Assembly: GCA_020850615.1 (NCBI GenBank)
Contig: JADZEI010000002.1
Span: 1 to 64,000, forward strand
Direction: 5' to 3'
DNA: 64,000 bases
DNA from: Dehalococcoidia bacterium
GTDB lineage: Bacteria; Chloroflexota; Dehalococcoidia; Tepidiformales; Tepidiformaceae
Shown here: positions 7,421 through 15,697 of the stretch, one piece after another
Numbering within the stretch: the stretch's first letter is position 1
Layout of the letters: each line of letters begins with the position of its first letter
Position numbers and translations under genes: made by a program
The notes under the pieces: model-generated
What the model was told of the DNA's origin: nothing
What the model saw: the letters and a program-made list of their open reading frames with translations, nothing else
The model's database searches: none

Positions 7421-7671
7421 TGTGGCGGCACTGGCTTCTCGCAAGGACGAGCCGCTCGGGCCGCCTCGCGAAGGACGGACACGTCGTCGTTGCAGCGCGG
7501 GCGATGGGGCGATGCACCGCGCACCGGGCGGACTGGCCGGCGCGCCCACAGGAACGATGTCTTGACTTCTGGCTAACCTAACTTTAGCGCGTAATCGACC
7601 GGGCAGATTTGACCTTGGGGCGGGTTCGTCCGTACGATCGGGGTCGCCCGTGTGTGGCGGGCGCTTCCTGT
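7421..7671. other. Gap between the island and tRNA-Ala
   Basis: About 250 bases without a convincing gene. A frame beginning MMWRHWLLARTS at 7420 is open for about 50 codons but has no ribosome site and shows no protein-like composition. No promoter or terminator stands out. Confidence 0.4.
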
Positions 7672-7747
7672 GGGGACGTAGCTCAACTGGGAGAGCGCAG
7701 CGTTCGCATCGCTGAGGTCAGGGGTTCGAGTCCCCTCGTCTCCACCA
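7672..7747 (+). tRNA. tRNA-Ala (anticodon CGC)
   Basis: Full cloverleaf: acceptor GGGGACG pairs with CGTCTCC, D arm GCTC/GAGC, anticodon stem CAGCG/CGCTG with loop TTCGCAT, T arm AGGGG/CCCCT with TTCGAGT, then discriminator A and encoded CCA (7745-7747). The acceptor contains the G3:U70 wobble that marks alanine tRNAs. Reads GCG codons, which are very frequent in this genome. Confidence 0.97.
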
Positions 7748-7885
7748 ACCCCACTCCTTCCTCCCTGGATTCCGATAGCCGAGCTGGTGGTGCTCGTGCC
7801 CGCCGCGGGCGCCGCGGTGGCGCGGGCATTGACGCGCGGCTGGACCCGTGGCGTGATCGCCGCGATCGGAGGGATCGGCGTGGGC

Positions 7886-8776
7886 ATGCTCGAAAGCAAA
7901 GTCGTGGTGGTCACGGGCGGCGGGCGCGGGCTGGGGCTGGCGTATTCGCTCCAGTGCGCGGCAGCTGGCGCGGCGGTGGTCGTGAACGACATCAATGCGG
8001 ATGTGGCCGAGGGGACGGCGGAGGCAATCCGGGCCGCCGGTGGGAAGGCGCGAGCGGACGCGGGCTCGGTGGCGGACTGGGAGTACTGCGAGCAGCTCGT
8101 GGAGCGCACTGTGGCGGCGTACGGGCGGATCGACGGGCTGGTGAACAACGCGGGCCTGTACTACGTGAGCCCGGCGTGGGAGGACGACCCGGCACGCGTC
8201 CGGCGCCTCATCGAGGTGAACGTGCTGGGGACGCTGTACTGCGGGGCAGCGGCGTTGCGGCGGATGGTTGCCCAGGGCAGCGGTTCGGTCGTCAACGTGA
8301 CGCCCGGCGCGCACGCCGGGCTGCCGTCGATGCCGGTCTACGGGGCGAGCAAGGGGGCGGTGGCGTCGTATACCTACAACGCGGCGCTGGACGCGATGCC
8401 GTTCGGGGTGCGGGTGAACGCGGTCTCGCCGGTAGCGATGACGCGTATGGGCAGGGCGCAGGATGGGACCGTTTCGGACGAGGTCGCCGACGTCGCGAGC
8501 AGCGGGCCGGCGGAGCTGAGCCCGGCGAACGTGGCGCCGCTGATCGTGTACCTGCTCTCGGACCGGGCGGCGGACGTGACCGGCCAGGTGGTGCGGCTGC
8601 AGGGACGCACGCTGTCGCTCATCGAGCACCCTGTCCCGGCCGGGCCGGCGGTGGAGCGGGAGCGATGGACGGCGGAGGCCATCGGGGAGACGTTCGAACG
8701 GGAGCTGCGTGGGGCGCTGCGGCCGGTTGGCCTGCGTGCGGAGTCCTACGCGTGGGAGCCGGGAACGGCGGTGTAG
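7886..8776 (+). CDS. Short-chain dehydrogenase/reductase
   Basis: A 296-residue SDR oxidoreductase. It has the nucleotide-binding TGGGRGLGLAYS at residues 9-20, NNAG in the central strand, and the catalytic Tyr-X3-Lys as YGASKGA with an upstream Thr/Ser (NVTPGAHAG). The extended C-terminus (WTAEAIGETFERELRG) is like SDRs of the fatty-acid/steroid type in Actinobacteria and Chloroflexota. ATG 7886 is preferred over earlier in-frame starts because GGAGGG lies ~12 bases upstream and the Rossmann strand then starts at residue 4. Substrate unknown. Confidence 0.9.
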   Translation: MLESKVVVVTGGGRGLGLAYSLQCAAAGAAVVVNDINADVAEGTAEAIRAAGGKARADAGSVADWEYCEQLVERTVAAYGRIDGLVNNAGLYYVSPAWEDDPARVRRLIEVNVLGTLYCGAAALRRMVAQGSGSVVNVTPGAHAGLPSMPVYGASKGAVASYTYNAALDAMPFGVRVNAVSPVAMTRMGRAQDGTVSDEVADVASSGPAELSPANVAPLIVYLLSDRAADVTGQVVRLQGRTLSLIEHPVPAGPAVERERWTAEAIGETFERELRGALRPVGLRAESYAWEPGTAV

Positions 8777-8899
8777 CGGCCGCGAGAGCACAGTTGGACG
8801 GGGACTGTGCTGAGTTTGCGGAATCGGTGGCACAGGCACCGCCCGGAGCGGCTGCATCCGATGGTTCCAGTGCTGAGTTCAGATTCAAAGGCGGTGTGA

Positions 8900-8977
<78 letters not shown>

Positions 8978-9250
8978 CACTGCCGGGTGACTGGCCGATG
9001 GAGGGACTCCATGGCGCGGGCCACACCCGAGTATGGTGACGCAAACCGCGGCTACATGGAATGGCCGGACCGCCGCGGAGTGCCGGTACGGTGTGCTGCA
9101 TCTGGCGGCGCCGCGCGGCGGGGAGTGATCCCGACGACGCGGGGAGGTGTACGTTCGAGCGGGGCGCCTCCGTGGTGCGCTTGCGTGCGAAGACGCGGAC
9201 GGGTGAGAGTACGGCGGCGCCTGGCAGGTGGCGAGGAAAAGGAGCACGCA

Positions 9251-10093
9251 ATGTCGTTGGTGGTGATCACGGGTTGCAGCAGCGGGGTTGGATTGGAGGC
9301 GGCGCTCGCCTTCGCGCGCCGGGGCGACACGGTGGTGGCGACGATGCGCGACCTTGGCCGCGGCGGGGAACTCCAGGCACGGGCGAAGGCGGGAGGGCTG
9401 ACTGTGCACGCGCGGGAGATGAACGTGACGAGCGACAGCTCGGTGGCGGCGGCGATGGCGGGCATTGTGGCAGAGTTCGGCCCGGTCGATGTGCTGATCA
9501 ACAACGCAGGCGTGATGATCCAGGGTGCGGTGGAGCAGCTGAGCATGGACGACGCGCGGGCTTCGTTCGAAACCAACGTGTTCGGCCCGGCGCGGACGGT
9601 GAAGGCGGTCGTCGCGTCTATGCGGGAGCGCCGGAGCGGAGTGATCGTGAACGTGGGTTCGGCGGTGACGCGTCCGCCGTCGCTCGCGTGCATGGCCTGG
9701 TACAACGGGAGCAAGATCGCGCTAAGGGCGGTGACGGAGTCGCTCTACTTCGAGCTGCGACCGTTCGGAGTGCGCGTGCATTACGTCGACCTGGGCGGGT
9801 TCGCCACGGGCGTGGTGGGCAAGGGGTACGCGCAACGGGCGCCGATCGACGAAGGGTCGGAGTACGCAGCGGTGGAGCTGCAGATGCGGGCGATATTCGA
9901 CGCGGCAGTCGACACGTCGGCGCCGCCGTCGGTGGCAGCGGCGGGGCTGGTGGCCTGCGTGGAGGACCCGGCGAGCCCGGTGCACGTGCCCATCGGCGAC
10001 GATGTCGCGCGGTACCTGCGCCAGGAGTCGTGGGGGTTCGAGGAGTACGTGCGGCGGATGGACGCAGCGGCGGCGAAAGCGACGCAGGGCTGA
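9251..10093 (+). CDS. Short-chain dehydrogenase/reductase
   Basis: A 280-residue classical SDR with TGCSSGVGLEAA near the N-terminus, INNAG, a serine in NVGSAVTRPP and the catalytic YNGSK. The family includes many oxidoreductases of short-chain alcohols, retinoids and steroids; the motif TGCSSGxG is frequent in the retinol/17-beta type, but the substrate cannot be assigned. ATG 9251 has AAAAGGAG upstream. It is only distantly similar to the SDR at 7886, so the two do not look like a recent duplication. Confidence 0.92.
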   Translation: MSLVVITGCSSGVGLEAALAFARRGDTVVATMRDLGRGGELQARAKAGGLTVHAREMNVTSDSSVAAAMAGIVAEFGPVDVLINNAGVMIQGAVEQLSMDDARASFETNVFGPARTVKAVVASMRERRSGVIVNVGSAVTRPPSLACMAWYNGSKIALRAVTESLYFELRPFGVRVHYVDLGGFATGVVGKGYAQRAPIDEGSEYAAVELQMRAIFDAAVDTSAPPSVAAAGLVACVEDPASPVHVPIGDDVARYLRQESWGFEEYVRRMDAAAAKATQG

Positions 10094-10399
10094 GTCGTAA
10101 CGCATCCGGGCAGTATTGATACGGATTCGAAACCCCGCAGGTGACGGTCATTATCGGGGCTAAAGCGGGTCAGCGTAGGGTTGTGAAGCAGCCCGCGGTG
10201 GGAGCACGCGCCGGCGACACCAGGCACAGGAGTCCGCCTTGGGGACACGGTGGCATTGCTCCGGCCCGGGCCTCTGCGATGAAGACGGGCAGACCCGGCG
10301 CTGCGAAGGCGACCCATCGACGCGGGGACGGCCGTGGCGGGAGCCGGTGCGGCGCGTGCGCATTCCCAACGAATTCCGAACCAGGATGCAAGAGGCTCG
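10094..10399. other. Intergenic leader before the histidine kinase
   Basis: 306 bases with no credible gene. A weak inverted pair CCCCG/CGGGG (about 10131-10160) is visible. I looked for cobalamin, TPP and other riboswitch cores by eye and recognised none. Confidence 0.4.
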
Positions 10400-13138
10400 A
10401 TGAGTGAAGCGATGCCTGCGACGAGCGCTGTGCTGCGGGAACCGGCAGGGGGCCCGGAGACGATGTTCCGTGCGATGGCAGAGGCGGCCCCGGTGATGAT
10501 CCGGGTGACGGACGAAGCGGGGCGGTGCACCTGGCTCAACCGGAACTGGCTGACCTTCACGGGGCGGACACTGAACGACGAGACCGGCGACGGTTGGCTT
10601 TGGGGCGTTCACCCGGACGACCGGTCGCGAGTGGCTGCGGTGTCCCGCGAGCACTTCGAGAAGCGCCAGGCCTTCGATGTGGAGTACCGGCTGCGGAGCG
10701 CGGGCGGGGAGTGGTGCTGGGTGTTCGACCGGGTGGCACCGATCGTCCTGAAGGACGGGGACTTCGCCGGGTTCATCGGATCGTGCATCGACATGAGCGA
10801 GCGGAAGCGTGCGGAAGAAGCGCTGCGGCTACTTTCGGACGCGGGAGCGTATGGAACGGCGTCACTGAACCCGGACGAGACGCCGGCGCGGGTAGCGCGG
10901 CTGATCGTAGAGCGCTTCGCGGACGCCTGCACGGTGACCGTCCTGGAAGCGGATAGCTCGCTGCGGCAGGTGGCGAGCGCGCACCGCGGCGGCGGGGGAT
11001 CGCCGGTGCCCGAATGGCTCAGCGAGTTCGAACCGGGCGAGATCGAGGACGACCACGCGGTGGCGCGGGTGATCCGCTCAGGCGAGGCAGAACTGAGCAC
11101 GCATGATCAGCGCCCAGACAGAACCGACAGTGCCGAGAGTGGGCGGCCCGCTTCGGTGGCTGTGGTCCCGTTGCTGGCGCGCGGGCGGACGATCGGGGCG
11201 ATGGCGTGCATCCGGACGGACGGCAGCACCGGGTTCGACCTGGCGGACCTCACGATTGCGCAGGAGCTGGGGCGGCGGGCCGCGCTGGCAATGGACAACG
11301 GGCGGCTCTACCGCGACGAGGAGCGCGCGAACGCGGCGCTACGGCTGCTGGCGGACGCCGGTGAGCAGCTGGCGTCGTCGCTTTCGCGGGATGACACGCT
11401 GGAGCGGCTGGCGCGGCTGGTGGTCCCGCGGTTCGCGGACTGGTTCAGCATCGACATCCTCGACCCGGACGGGAACGTCCGGCATGTGGCGATGCATCAC
11501 GAAGACCCGACGATGGTGCGCCTGGCGACGGAGGTGCGGGACCGGTACGAACCGGTTTCGGCGCCTGACCCGGAGATGATCAAGCGACTGCGCGAGGGAC
11601 GGCCGATCTTCATGCCCGTCGTTTCGGACGAGTGGCTGGCGGATTCGGCGCAGGACGCGGAGCACCTGGTGCTTCTGCGGAAGCTGGAGGTGCGCTCGGC
11701 GATGGTTGTGCCGTTGACGGCACACGGGCGGACGTTCGGGACGATTTCATTGGCGCGGAGCACGCCGGGACAGGAATACGACGAGGCGGACTTCGCGGTG
11801 GCACAGCAGCTGGGCCGGCGGACGGCGTTGTTCGTCGACAACGCGCGGCTCTATACGGAGGCTCAACGGATCGAAACGCAACTGCTGAAGGCGAACGAGG
11901 CGTTGCGCCTGCTCGCAGATGTGGGTGTGCAACTCGGAAGCTCATTGGAATACGACGAGGCGGTCGCGAGCCTGGCGCGGCTGGCGGTGCCGGCGTTTTC
12001 GGACGCGTGCTGGGTGGACATCCTCGAGGAGGACGGGCGGGTGCGGCGGGCGGCGATCCAGTTCCGCCCGGGGACGGACATGCGGGCGGTGCAATCGTCG
12101 CGGTTCGGTCGGGAACCTGCCGTGGGGACGCTGCGGGTTATCCAGACCGGCGAAGCGCGGCTCTTCGCGAACGTGACGGAAGCGGACATCGCGGCTTCCA
12201 CGGAATCGCCGGACCACCTGGCGGCGCTGCGGGCGATGGGCGTGCGGTCGGCGATGCGGCTGCCGTTGAAGGCGCGCGGGCGAGTGTTCGGTGCAATCAC
12301 GTTCGCGCTGGGCGACGGTGCGCGGCGGTACACGACGGCGGACATGGCGCTGGCATCGGACATCGCGAACCGGGGGGCGCTGTTCATCGACAACGCGCGG
12401 CTGTACACGCGTTCGCAGCGCACAGAGAGCGACCTGCGGCGGGCGAACGAGGCGAAGGACGAATTCCTGAGCATGATGTCGCACGAGCTGCGGACGCCGC
12501 TGACGGTGATCAACGGCGGGGCGCGGATCCTGCGCTCGCGCGGGGGCCAGCTCGATGAGAAGACGCAGGCCTCGATCATCAACGACATCGAGCTCGAGTC
12601 GGACCGGCTGTTCCGGATGGTTGAGAACCTCCTCGCAATGGCGCACATTGAGTTCACGGAGGAAGTCACGATCGAACCGGTGCTGGCGCAGCGTTTGCTC
12701 GACCGGGTTGTGGAGTCGTTCCGGCAGCGGCGGCCCGACCGGAAGGTCGTGCTCGCGGTGGAGCCGGGCATGCCCGCGCTCGGGGCGGAACCGACGTATG
12801 TCGAGCAGGTGGTCCGGAACCTGCTGAGCAACGCGGACAAGTACAGCCCCCCGGGCGAAGAGGTGGAGGTCCGCGTCGAACGCTCGGGCGAGCAGGAGGC
12901 GACGATCCGCGTGCGCGACCGGGGCGTTGGTGTGGAGCCGGAGGAGGTGGAGCGGATCTTCGAGCGGTTCTACCGGTCGGCGAGGACGTCGAAGCTGGCG
13001 GGCGGGTCCGGAGTTGGGCTGGCGTTGTGCCGGCGGCTAGTCACAGCGATGTCGGGGAGGATGTGGGCGAGCCCCCGCGACGATGGCGGCCTGGAGGTCG
13101 CGTTCACTTTGCCCTTGTACGAGGAGGCAATCGCATGA
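10400..13138 (+). CDS. PAS-GAF-GAF-GAF sensor histidine kinase
   Basis: A 912-residue cytosolic two-component kinase. Residues ~20-140 form a PAS domain (WLNRNWLTFTGRTL, ERKRAEEALRLL). Three successive GAF domains follow (~155-310, 335-495, 505-670), each ending in a similar linker LF(V/I)DNARLYT. The HisKA helix carries the phospho-acceptor His695 in SMMSHELRTPLT. The ATPase domain shows NLLSNADKYSPPGEE (N box), RDRGVGVEPEE (G1) and GGSGVGLALCRRL (G2). There are no transmembrane segments. ATG 10400 is used because it starts two residues before the first helix. Its stop overlaps the response regulator start (ATGA), so signal and output are co-translated. Ligands of the GAF domains are unknown. 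Confidence 0.95.
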   Translation: MSEAMPATSAVLREPAGGPETMFRAMAEAAPVMIRVTDEAGRCTWLNRNWLTFTGRTLNDETGDGWLWGVHPDDRSRVAAVSREHFEKRQAFDVEYRLRSAGGEWCWVFDRVAPIVLKDGDFAGFIGSCIDMSERKRAEEALRLLSDAGAYGTASLNPDETPARVARLIVERFADACTVTVLEADSSLRQVASAHRGGGGSPVPEWLSEFEPGEIEDDHAVARVIRSGEAELSTHDQRPDRTDSAESGRPASVAVVPLLARGRTIGAMACIRTDGSTGFDLADLTIAQELGRRAALAMDNGRLYRDEERANAALRLLADAGEQLASSLSRDDTLERLARLVVPRFADWFSIDILDPDGNVRHVAMHHEDPTMVRLATEVRDRYEPVSAPDPEMIKRLREGRPIFMPVVSDEWLADSAQDAEHLVLLRKLEVRSAMVVPLTAHGRTFGTISLARSTPGQEYDEADFAVAQQLGRRTALFVDNARLYTEAQRIETQLLKANEALRLLADVGVQLGSSLEYDEAVASLARLAVPAFSDACWVDILEEDGRVRRAAIQFRPGTDMRAVQSSRFGREPAVGTLRVIQTGEARLFANVTEADIAASTESPDHLAALRAMGVRSAMRLPLKARGRVFGAITFALGDGARRYTTADMALASDIANRGALFIDNARLYTRSQRTESDLRRANEAKDEFLSMMSHELRTPLTVINGGARILRSRGGQLDEKTQASIINDIELESDRLFRMVENLLAMAHIEFTEEVTIEPVLAQRLLDRVVESFRQRRPDRKVVLAVEPGMPALGAEPTYVEQVVRNLLSNADKYSPPGEEVEVRVERSGEQEATIRVRDRGVGVEPEEVERIFERFYRSARTSKLAGGSGVGLALCRRLVTAMSGRMWASPRDDGGLEVAFTLPLYEEAIA

Positions 13139-13842
13139 CCACGCAACCCCTGCTCCTGGCCGTCGACGACGAGGCCGGGATACTTCGATTGATCAAGCTG
13201 GAGCTCACGGCGCAGGGCTTCCGCGTTATGACGGCTTCGAACGGCGAGGAGGCGCTCCGGATCGTGGAAGAACGGCGGCCGGATTGTGTGCTCCTCGACG
13301 TGGTGATGCCGGAGATCACGGGGCTGGAGGTGATGCGGCGGATCCGGGAACGGTCGAACACGCCCATCATCCTCGTGACGGCGAAGGACAAGGACGCGGA
13401 CAAGGTCCGGGGCCTGGAGATGGGCGCGGACGACTACATCGTGAAGCCGTTCAGCCTCGACGAGCTGGGTGCGCGGATCCGGGCGGTGTTGCGGCGGACG
13501 ACGGGCGCGGACACCGAACGGATCGTGCGGGCGAAGAACATCGAGATCGACCTGACGCGGCGGCTGGTGAAGCGGGACGGCGAGCTGGTCTCGGTGACGC
13601 GGACGGAGTGGCTGCTGTTGCAACACCTGGCGGCGAACGCGGGCAAGGTGATACTGAACGCGGAGCTGCTGAGCAAGGTGTGGGGGCCGGAGTACCGGGA
13701 CGACCTGCAGTACCTGCGGGTGTGGGTATCGCGGCTGCGGCACAAGCTGGAGCCGGAGCCGGGGAACCCGCAGATCATCAAGACGCTGCAGGGCATCGGG
13801 TACATGTTCGATGCGGAGCCGGCGGCGGTTCCAGCGCAGTAG
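13135..13842 (+). CDS. OmpR/PhoB-family response regulator
   Basis: A 235-residue transcription factor paired with the preceding kinase. The receiver domain has the acidic pair D11-D12, phospho-acceptor D55 in LLDVVMPE, and the conserved Thr/Lys (LVTAKDKD), followed by GADDYIVKPF. The C-terminal winged helix (residues ~130-230) contains VTRTEWLLLQHLAANAG, VWGPEY and LRHKLEPEPGNPQIIKTLQG, typical of the KdpE/PhoB branch. The gene order kinase then regulator is the reverse of the commonest arrangement. Targets are not evident from the window. Confidence 0.95.
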   Translation: MTTQPLLLAVDDEAGILRLIKLELTAQGFRVMTASNGEEALRIVEERRPDCVLLDVVMPEITGLEVMRRIRERSNTPIILVTAKDKDADKVRGLEMGADDYIVKPFSLDELGARIRAVLRRTTGADTERIVRAKNIEIDLTRRLVKRDGELVSVTRTEWLLLQHLAANAGKVILNAELLSKVWGPEYRDDLQYLRVWVSRLRHKLEPEPGNPQIIKTLQGIGYMFDAEPAAVPAQ

Positions 13843-13897
13843 CCGGGCTGAGTAGACGGCACGGGGGGTTGGCCGCAAGATCGAACGGTCACCCCCT

Positions 13898-14134
13898 ATG
13901 AACACACCTGTCACACCGTACGTCCTCGCGGGGCGCATCCTGTCGATCATCGGGATGGGGTTCTTCGCGGCCTCGGCGATCCTGCTCGCCATCATCCCGT
14001 CGTGGTGGGCCCTGGTGGCTGCCGCGGCGTTCTTCCCGTTCCTGGGGCTGATCGTGCTCGTGGAGCGGTACCAGGCGGCCCACGGGATGATCGGGCCGGA
14101 GTTGCCCGTCACCGAGGATGAGGGCGACGAATAG
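13898..14134 (+). CDS. Small two-helix membrane protein
   Basis: A 78-residue protein with two hydrophobic segments (about residues 8-29 and 33-55) separated by a PSWW turn, and an acidic C-terminus. It overlaps the next lipoprotein gene by 17 bases, implying translational coupling. No family recognised. Confidence 0.6.
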   Translation: MNTPVTPYVLAGRILSIIGMGFFAASAILLAIIPSWWALVAAAAFFPFLGLIVLVERYQAAHGMIGPELPVTEDEGDE

Positions 14135-14753
14135 GGCGATCCTCGGAGCGGCGGTGGCCGGCGCGCTGTGTGCGGGCGGCTGCACCGGGAGCTCGCCGGA
14201 GCTGGACCCCATCGCCGAACAGCTCGTCTGCCTCGACGCCGACGTGCCGGACGGGTACCTGCTGCAGGTGACCGGGACGTTCACCGGCGACGACATTGAG
14301 GAGCTCGTGGCGGACGAGGGGGCGCGTGCGCCGGACGGTCTCGAAGGCGGGACGTTCAGCTACTGGCGCGAGATCGTGTCGCAGCCGCCATTCGACCCAC
14401 CGATCGCGATCCTGTGTGAGGCGCTGCAGTTCGACACAGCGGAGCTGGCGAGCGCCTTCGTGCGCGGACTGCAGCCGGGCGTCGAGATGACGTTGCCGAG
14501 CCTGGTGTGGCTCCCGGACGAGGGTCGCCAGTTCACGGAGGTCCAAGGGGGCGAGGGCTCGCCACCGGGTCGGTTCTTCCGGGTGTCGGCACAGGAAGAT
14601 GGCGCCGAAGTCCACCTCTTCGCGGCGTACGTGACGAATGGCCGGTTCGTGCAGGCGGTATTCGTGGGCGACAAAGAGGGCCGCGCAGGCCTGGATGACC
14701 TGGCGGCCCTCGTCGAGCGGGTCCACGCGCGGGGCGCGGAGCTCCGGCCGTAG
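14118..14753 (+). CDS. Lipoprotein of unknown function
   Basis: A 211-residue secreted lipoprotein: signal helix AILGAAVAGALCAGGC with Cys22 as the probable lipid site. The mature part is a mixed alpha/beta domain with paired regions around YLLQVTGTFTGDD and AEVHLFAAYVTNGRFVQAVFVGD, which suggests a single globular substrate-binding or stress-type domain. The stop at 14751-14753 abuts the stop of the convergent cyclophilin gene. No family recognised. Confidence 0.65.
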   Translation: MRATNRAILGAAVAGALCAGGCTGSSPELDPIAEQLVCLDADVPDGYLLQVTGTFTGDDIEELVADEGARAPDGLEGGTFSYWREIVSQPPFDPPIAILCEALQFDTAELASAFVRGLQPGVEMTLPSLVWLPDEGRQFTEVQGGEGSPPGRFFRVSAQEDGAEVHLFAAYVTNGRFVQAVFVGDKEGRAGLDDLAALVERVHARGAELRP

Positions 14754-15596
14754 TTACTTGTCGCTGAACTCGATCACGATGTCGGTGATGGTCACCGGGG
14801 TCGTGGGCTTGCGGTTCGCATCGACGGGCACCTTCGCGATGGCGTCGAGGACTTCCATTCCGGACGTCACCGTGCCGAACGGGAAGAACTGGTCGGACGT
14901 GGGGTTGTCGAAGTCGAGCGACGTGTTGTCCTTCAGGTTGATGAAGAACTGGCTGCCGAAATTGCTCGCGCCGGAGCGCTTCGCCATCGAGATGGTGCCG
15001 CGCGTGTTGCGGACTTCGTTTGGCTCGTCGGCGGTGGTGTAGCCCGGGTAGGTGCTGGCGCCGGTGCCGGCAGGGTCGCCGGCCTGGACGATGTAGTTGT
15101 CGACGACGCGGTGGAAGGTGATGCCGTCGAAATAGTCCTTCTGGGCGAGGAAGACGAAGTTGTTCACCGTGTTCGGGGCGACCGCCGCGTTGAGCGCGAT
15201 GGTGAAGTCACCCATCGAGGTCTTCACGACGGCGCGGTAGTCCTTCGTCGCGGCGTCGATGACCTGCTCAGCTGCAGTGAAGCGCTTCGGGTCGGGAGTG
15301 GGGGTGGGCGTGGGGGTCGCGTTGGGGTCGACGGTCGGCGTGGGGCTCGGCGTAGCGATGTCGTCGGCGTTGGCATCGTTGTTGGTGCCCTGGCCGGCGA
15401 TGACGGCGGAAACGACCATGATGACCGCGACGACGCCACCGATGATCCAGAACGCGCGCGCGTTCGTGAAGATACTCATCGGGAAGCCGGGCTTGTAGAT
15501 CTCCTGCGGGGTGCTGCCACCGACCTGGTAGGCGCGGCGGCGTGTGCTTTCCTGGCGCAGGTGCTGCTGCTCCCGTCGTTGTTTGCGCTTGGGCAC
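14754..15596 (-). CDS. Membrane-anchored cyclophilin-type peptidyl-prolyl isomerase
   Basis: A 280-residue protein. A basic N-terminus (KRKQRREQQHLRQESTRRR) precedes one transmembrane helix (~residues 48-67), a Thr/Pro-rich linker (TPSPTPTVDPNATPTPTPTP) and a cyclophilin domain with FHRVVDNYIVQAGDP, GTISMAKR, SNFGSQFFI and FPFGTVTSGMEVLD. It should catalyse proline isomerisation outside the membrane. GTG at 15596 is the start. A TATACT at 15650-15655 on this strand could be its -10. Length and layout match extracytoplasmic cyclophilins of Actinobacteria and Chloroflexota. Confidence 0.92.
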   Translation of the reverse strand: MPKRKQRREQQHLRQESTRRRAYQVGGSTPQEIYKPGFPMSIFTNARAFWIIGGVVAVIMVVSAVIAGQGTNNDANADDIATPSPTPTVDPNATPTPTPTPDPKRFTAAEQVIDAATKDYRAVVKTSMGDFTIALNAAVAPNTVNNFVFLAQKDYFDGITFHRVVDNYIVQAGDPAGTGASTYPGYTTADEPNEVRNTRGTISMAKRSGASNFGSQFFINLKDNTSLDFDNPTSDQFFPFGTVTSGMEVLDAIAKVPVDANRKPTTPVTITDIVIEFSDK

Positions 15597-15697
15597 GGGG
15601 AAACCTCGATGTGGGTGGGTCGCCCGGAGATGGGCGATGGAGTACCAGCAGTATACGAACGGGGGATCGTCCGGAAAAACGGGACCTCTACCGTGCC

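Noticed and set aside
7273-7581. Open frame across the end of the immunity-like gene
   Set aside because: Out-of-frame shadow with no ribosome site and no protein-like motif.
4216-7747. Integrative element ending at tRNA-Ala
   Set aside because: I looked for a direct repeat of the tRNA 3' end upstream and found none, and no integrase gene is present.
10094-10399. Riboswitch before the histidine kinase
   Set aside because: No recognised aptamer core by eye; only weak inverted pairs.
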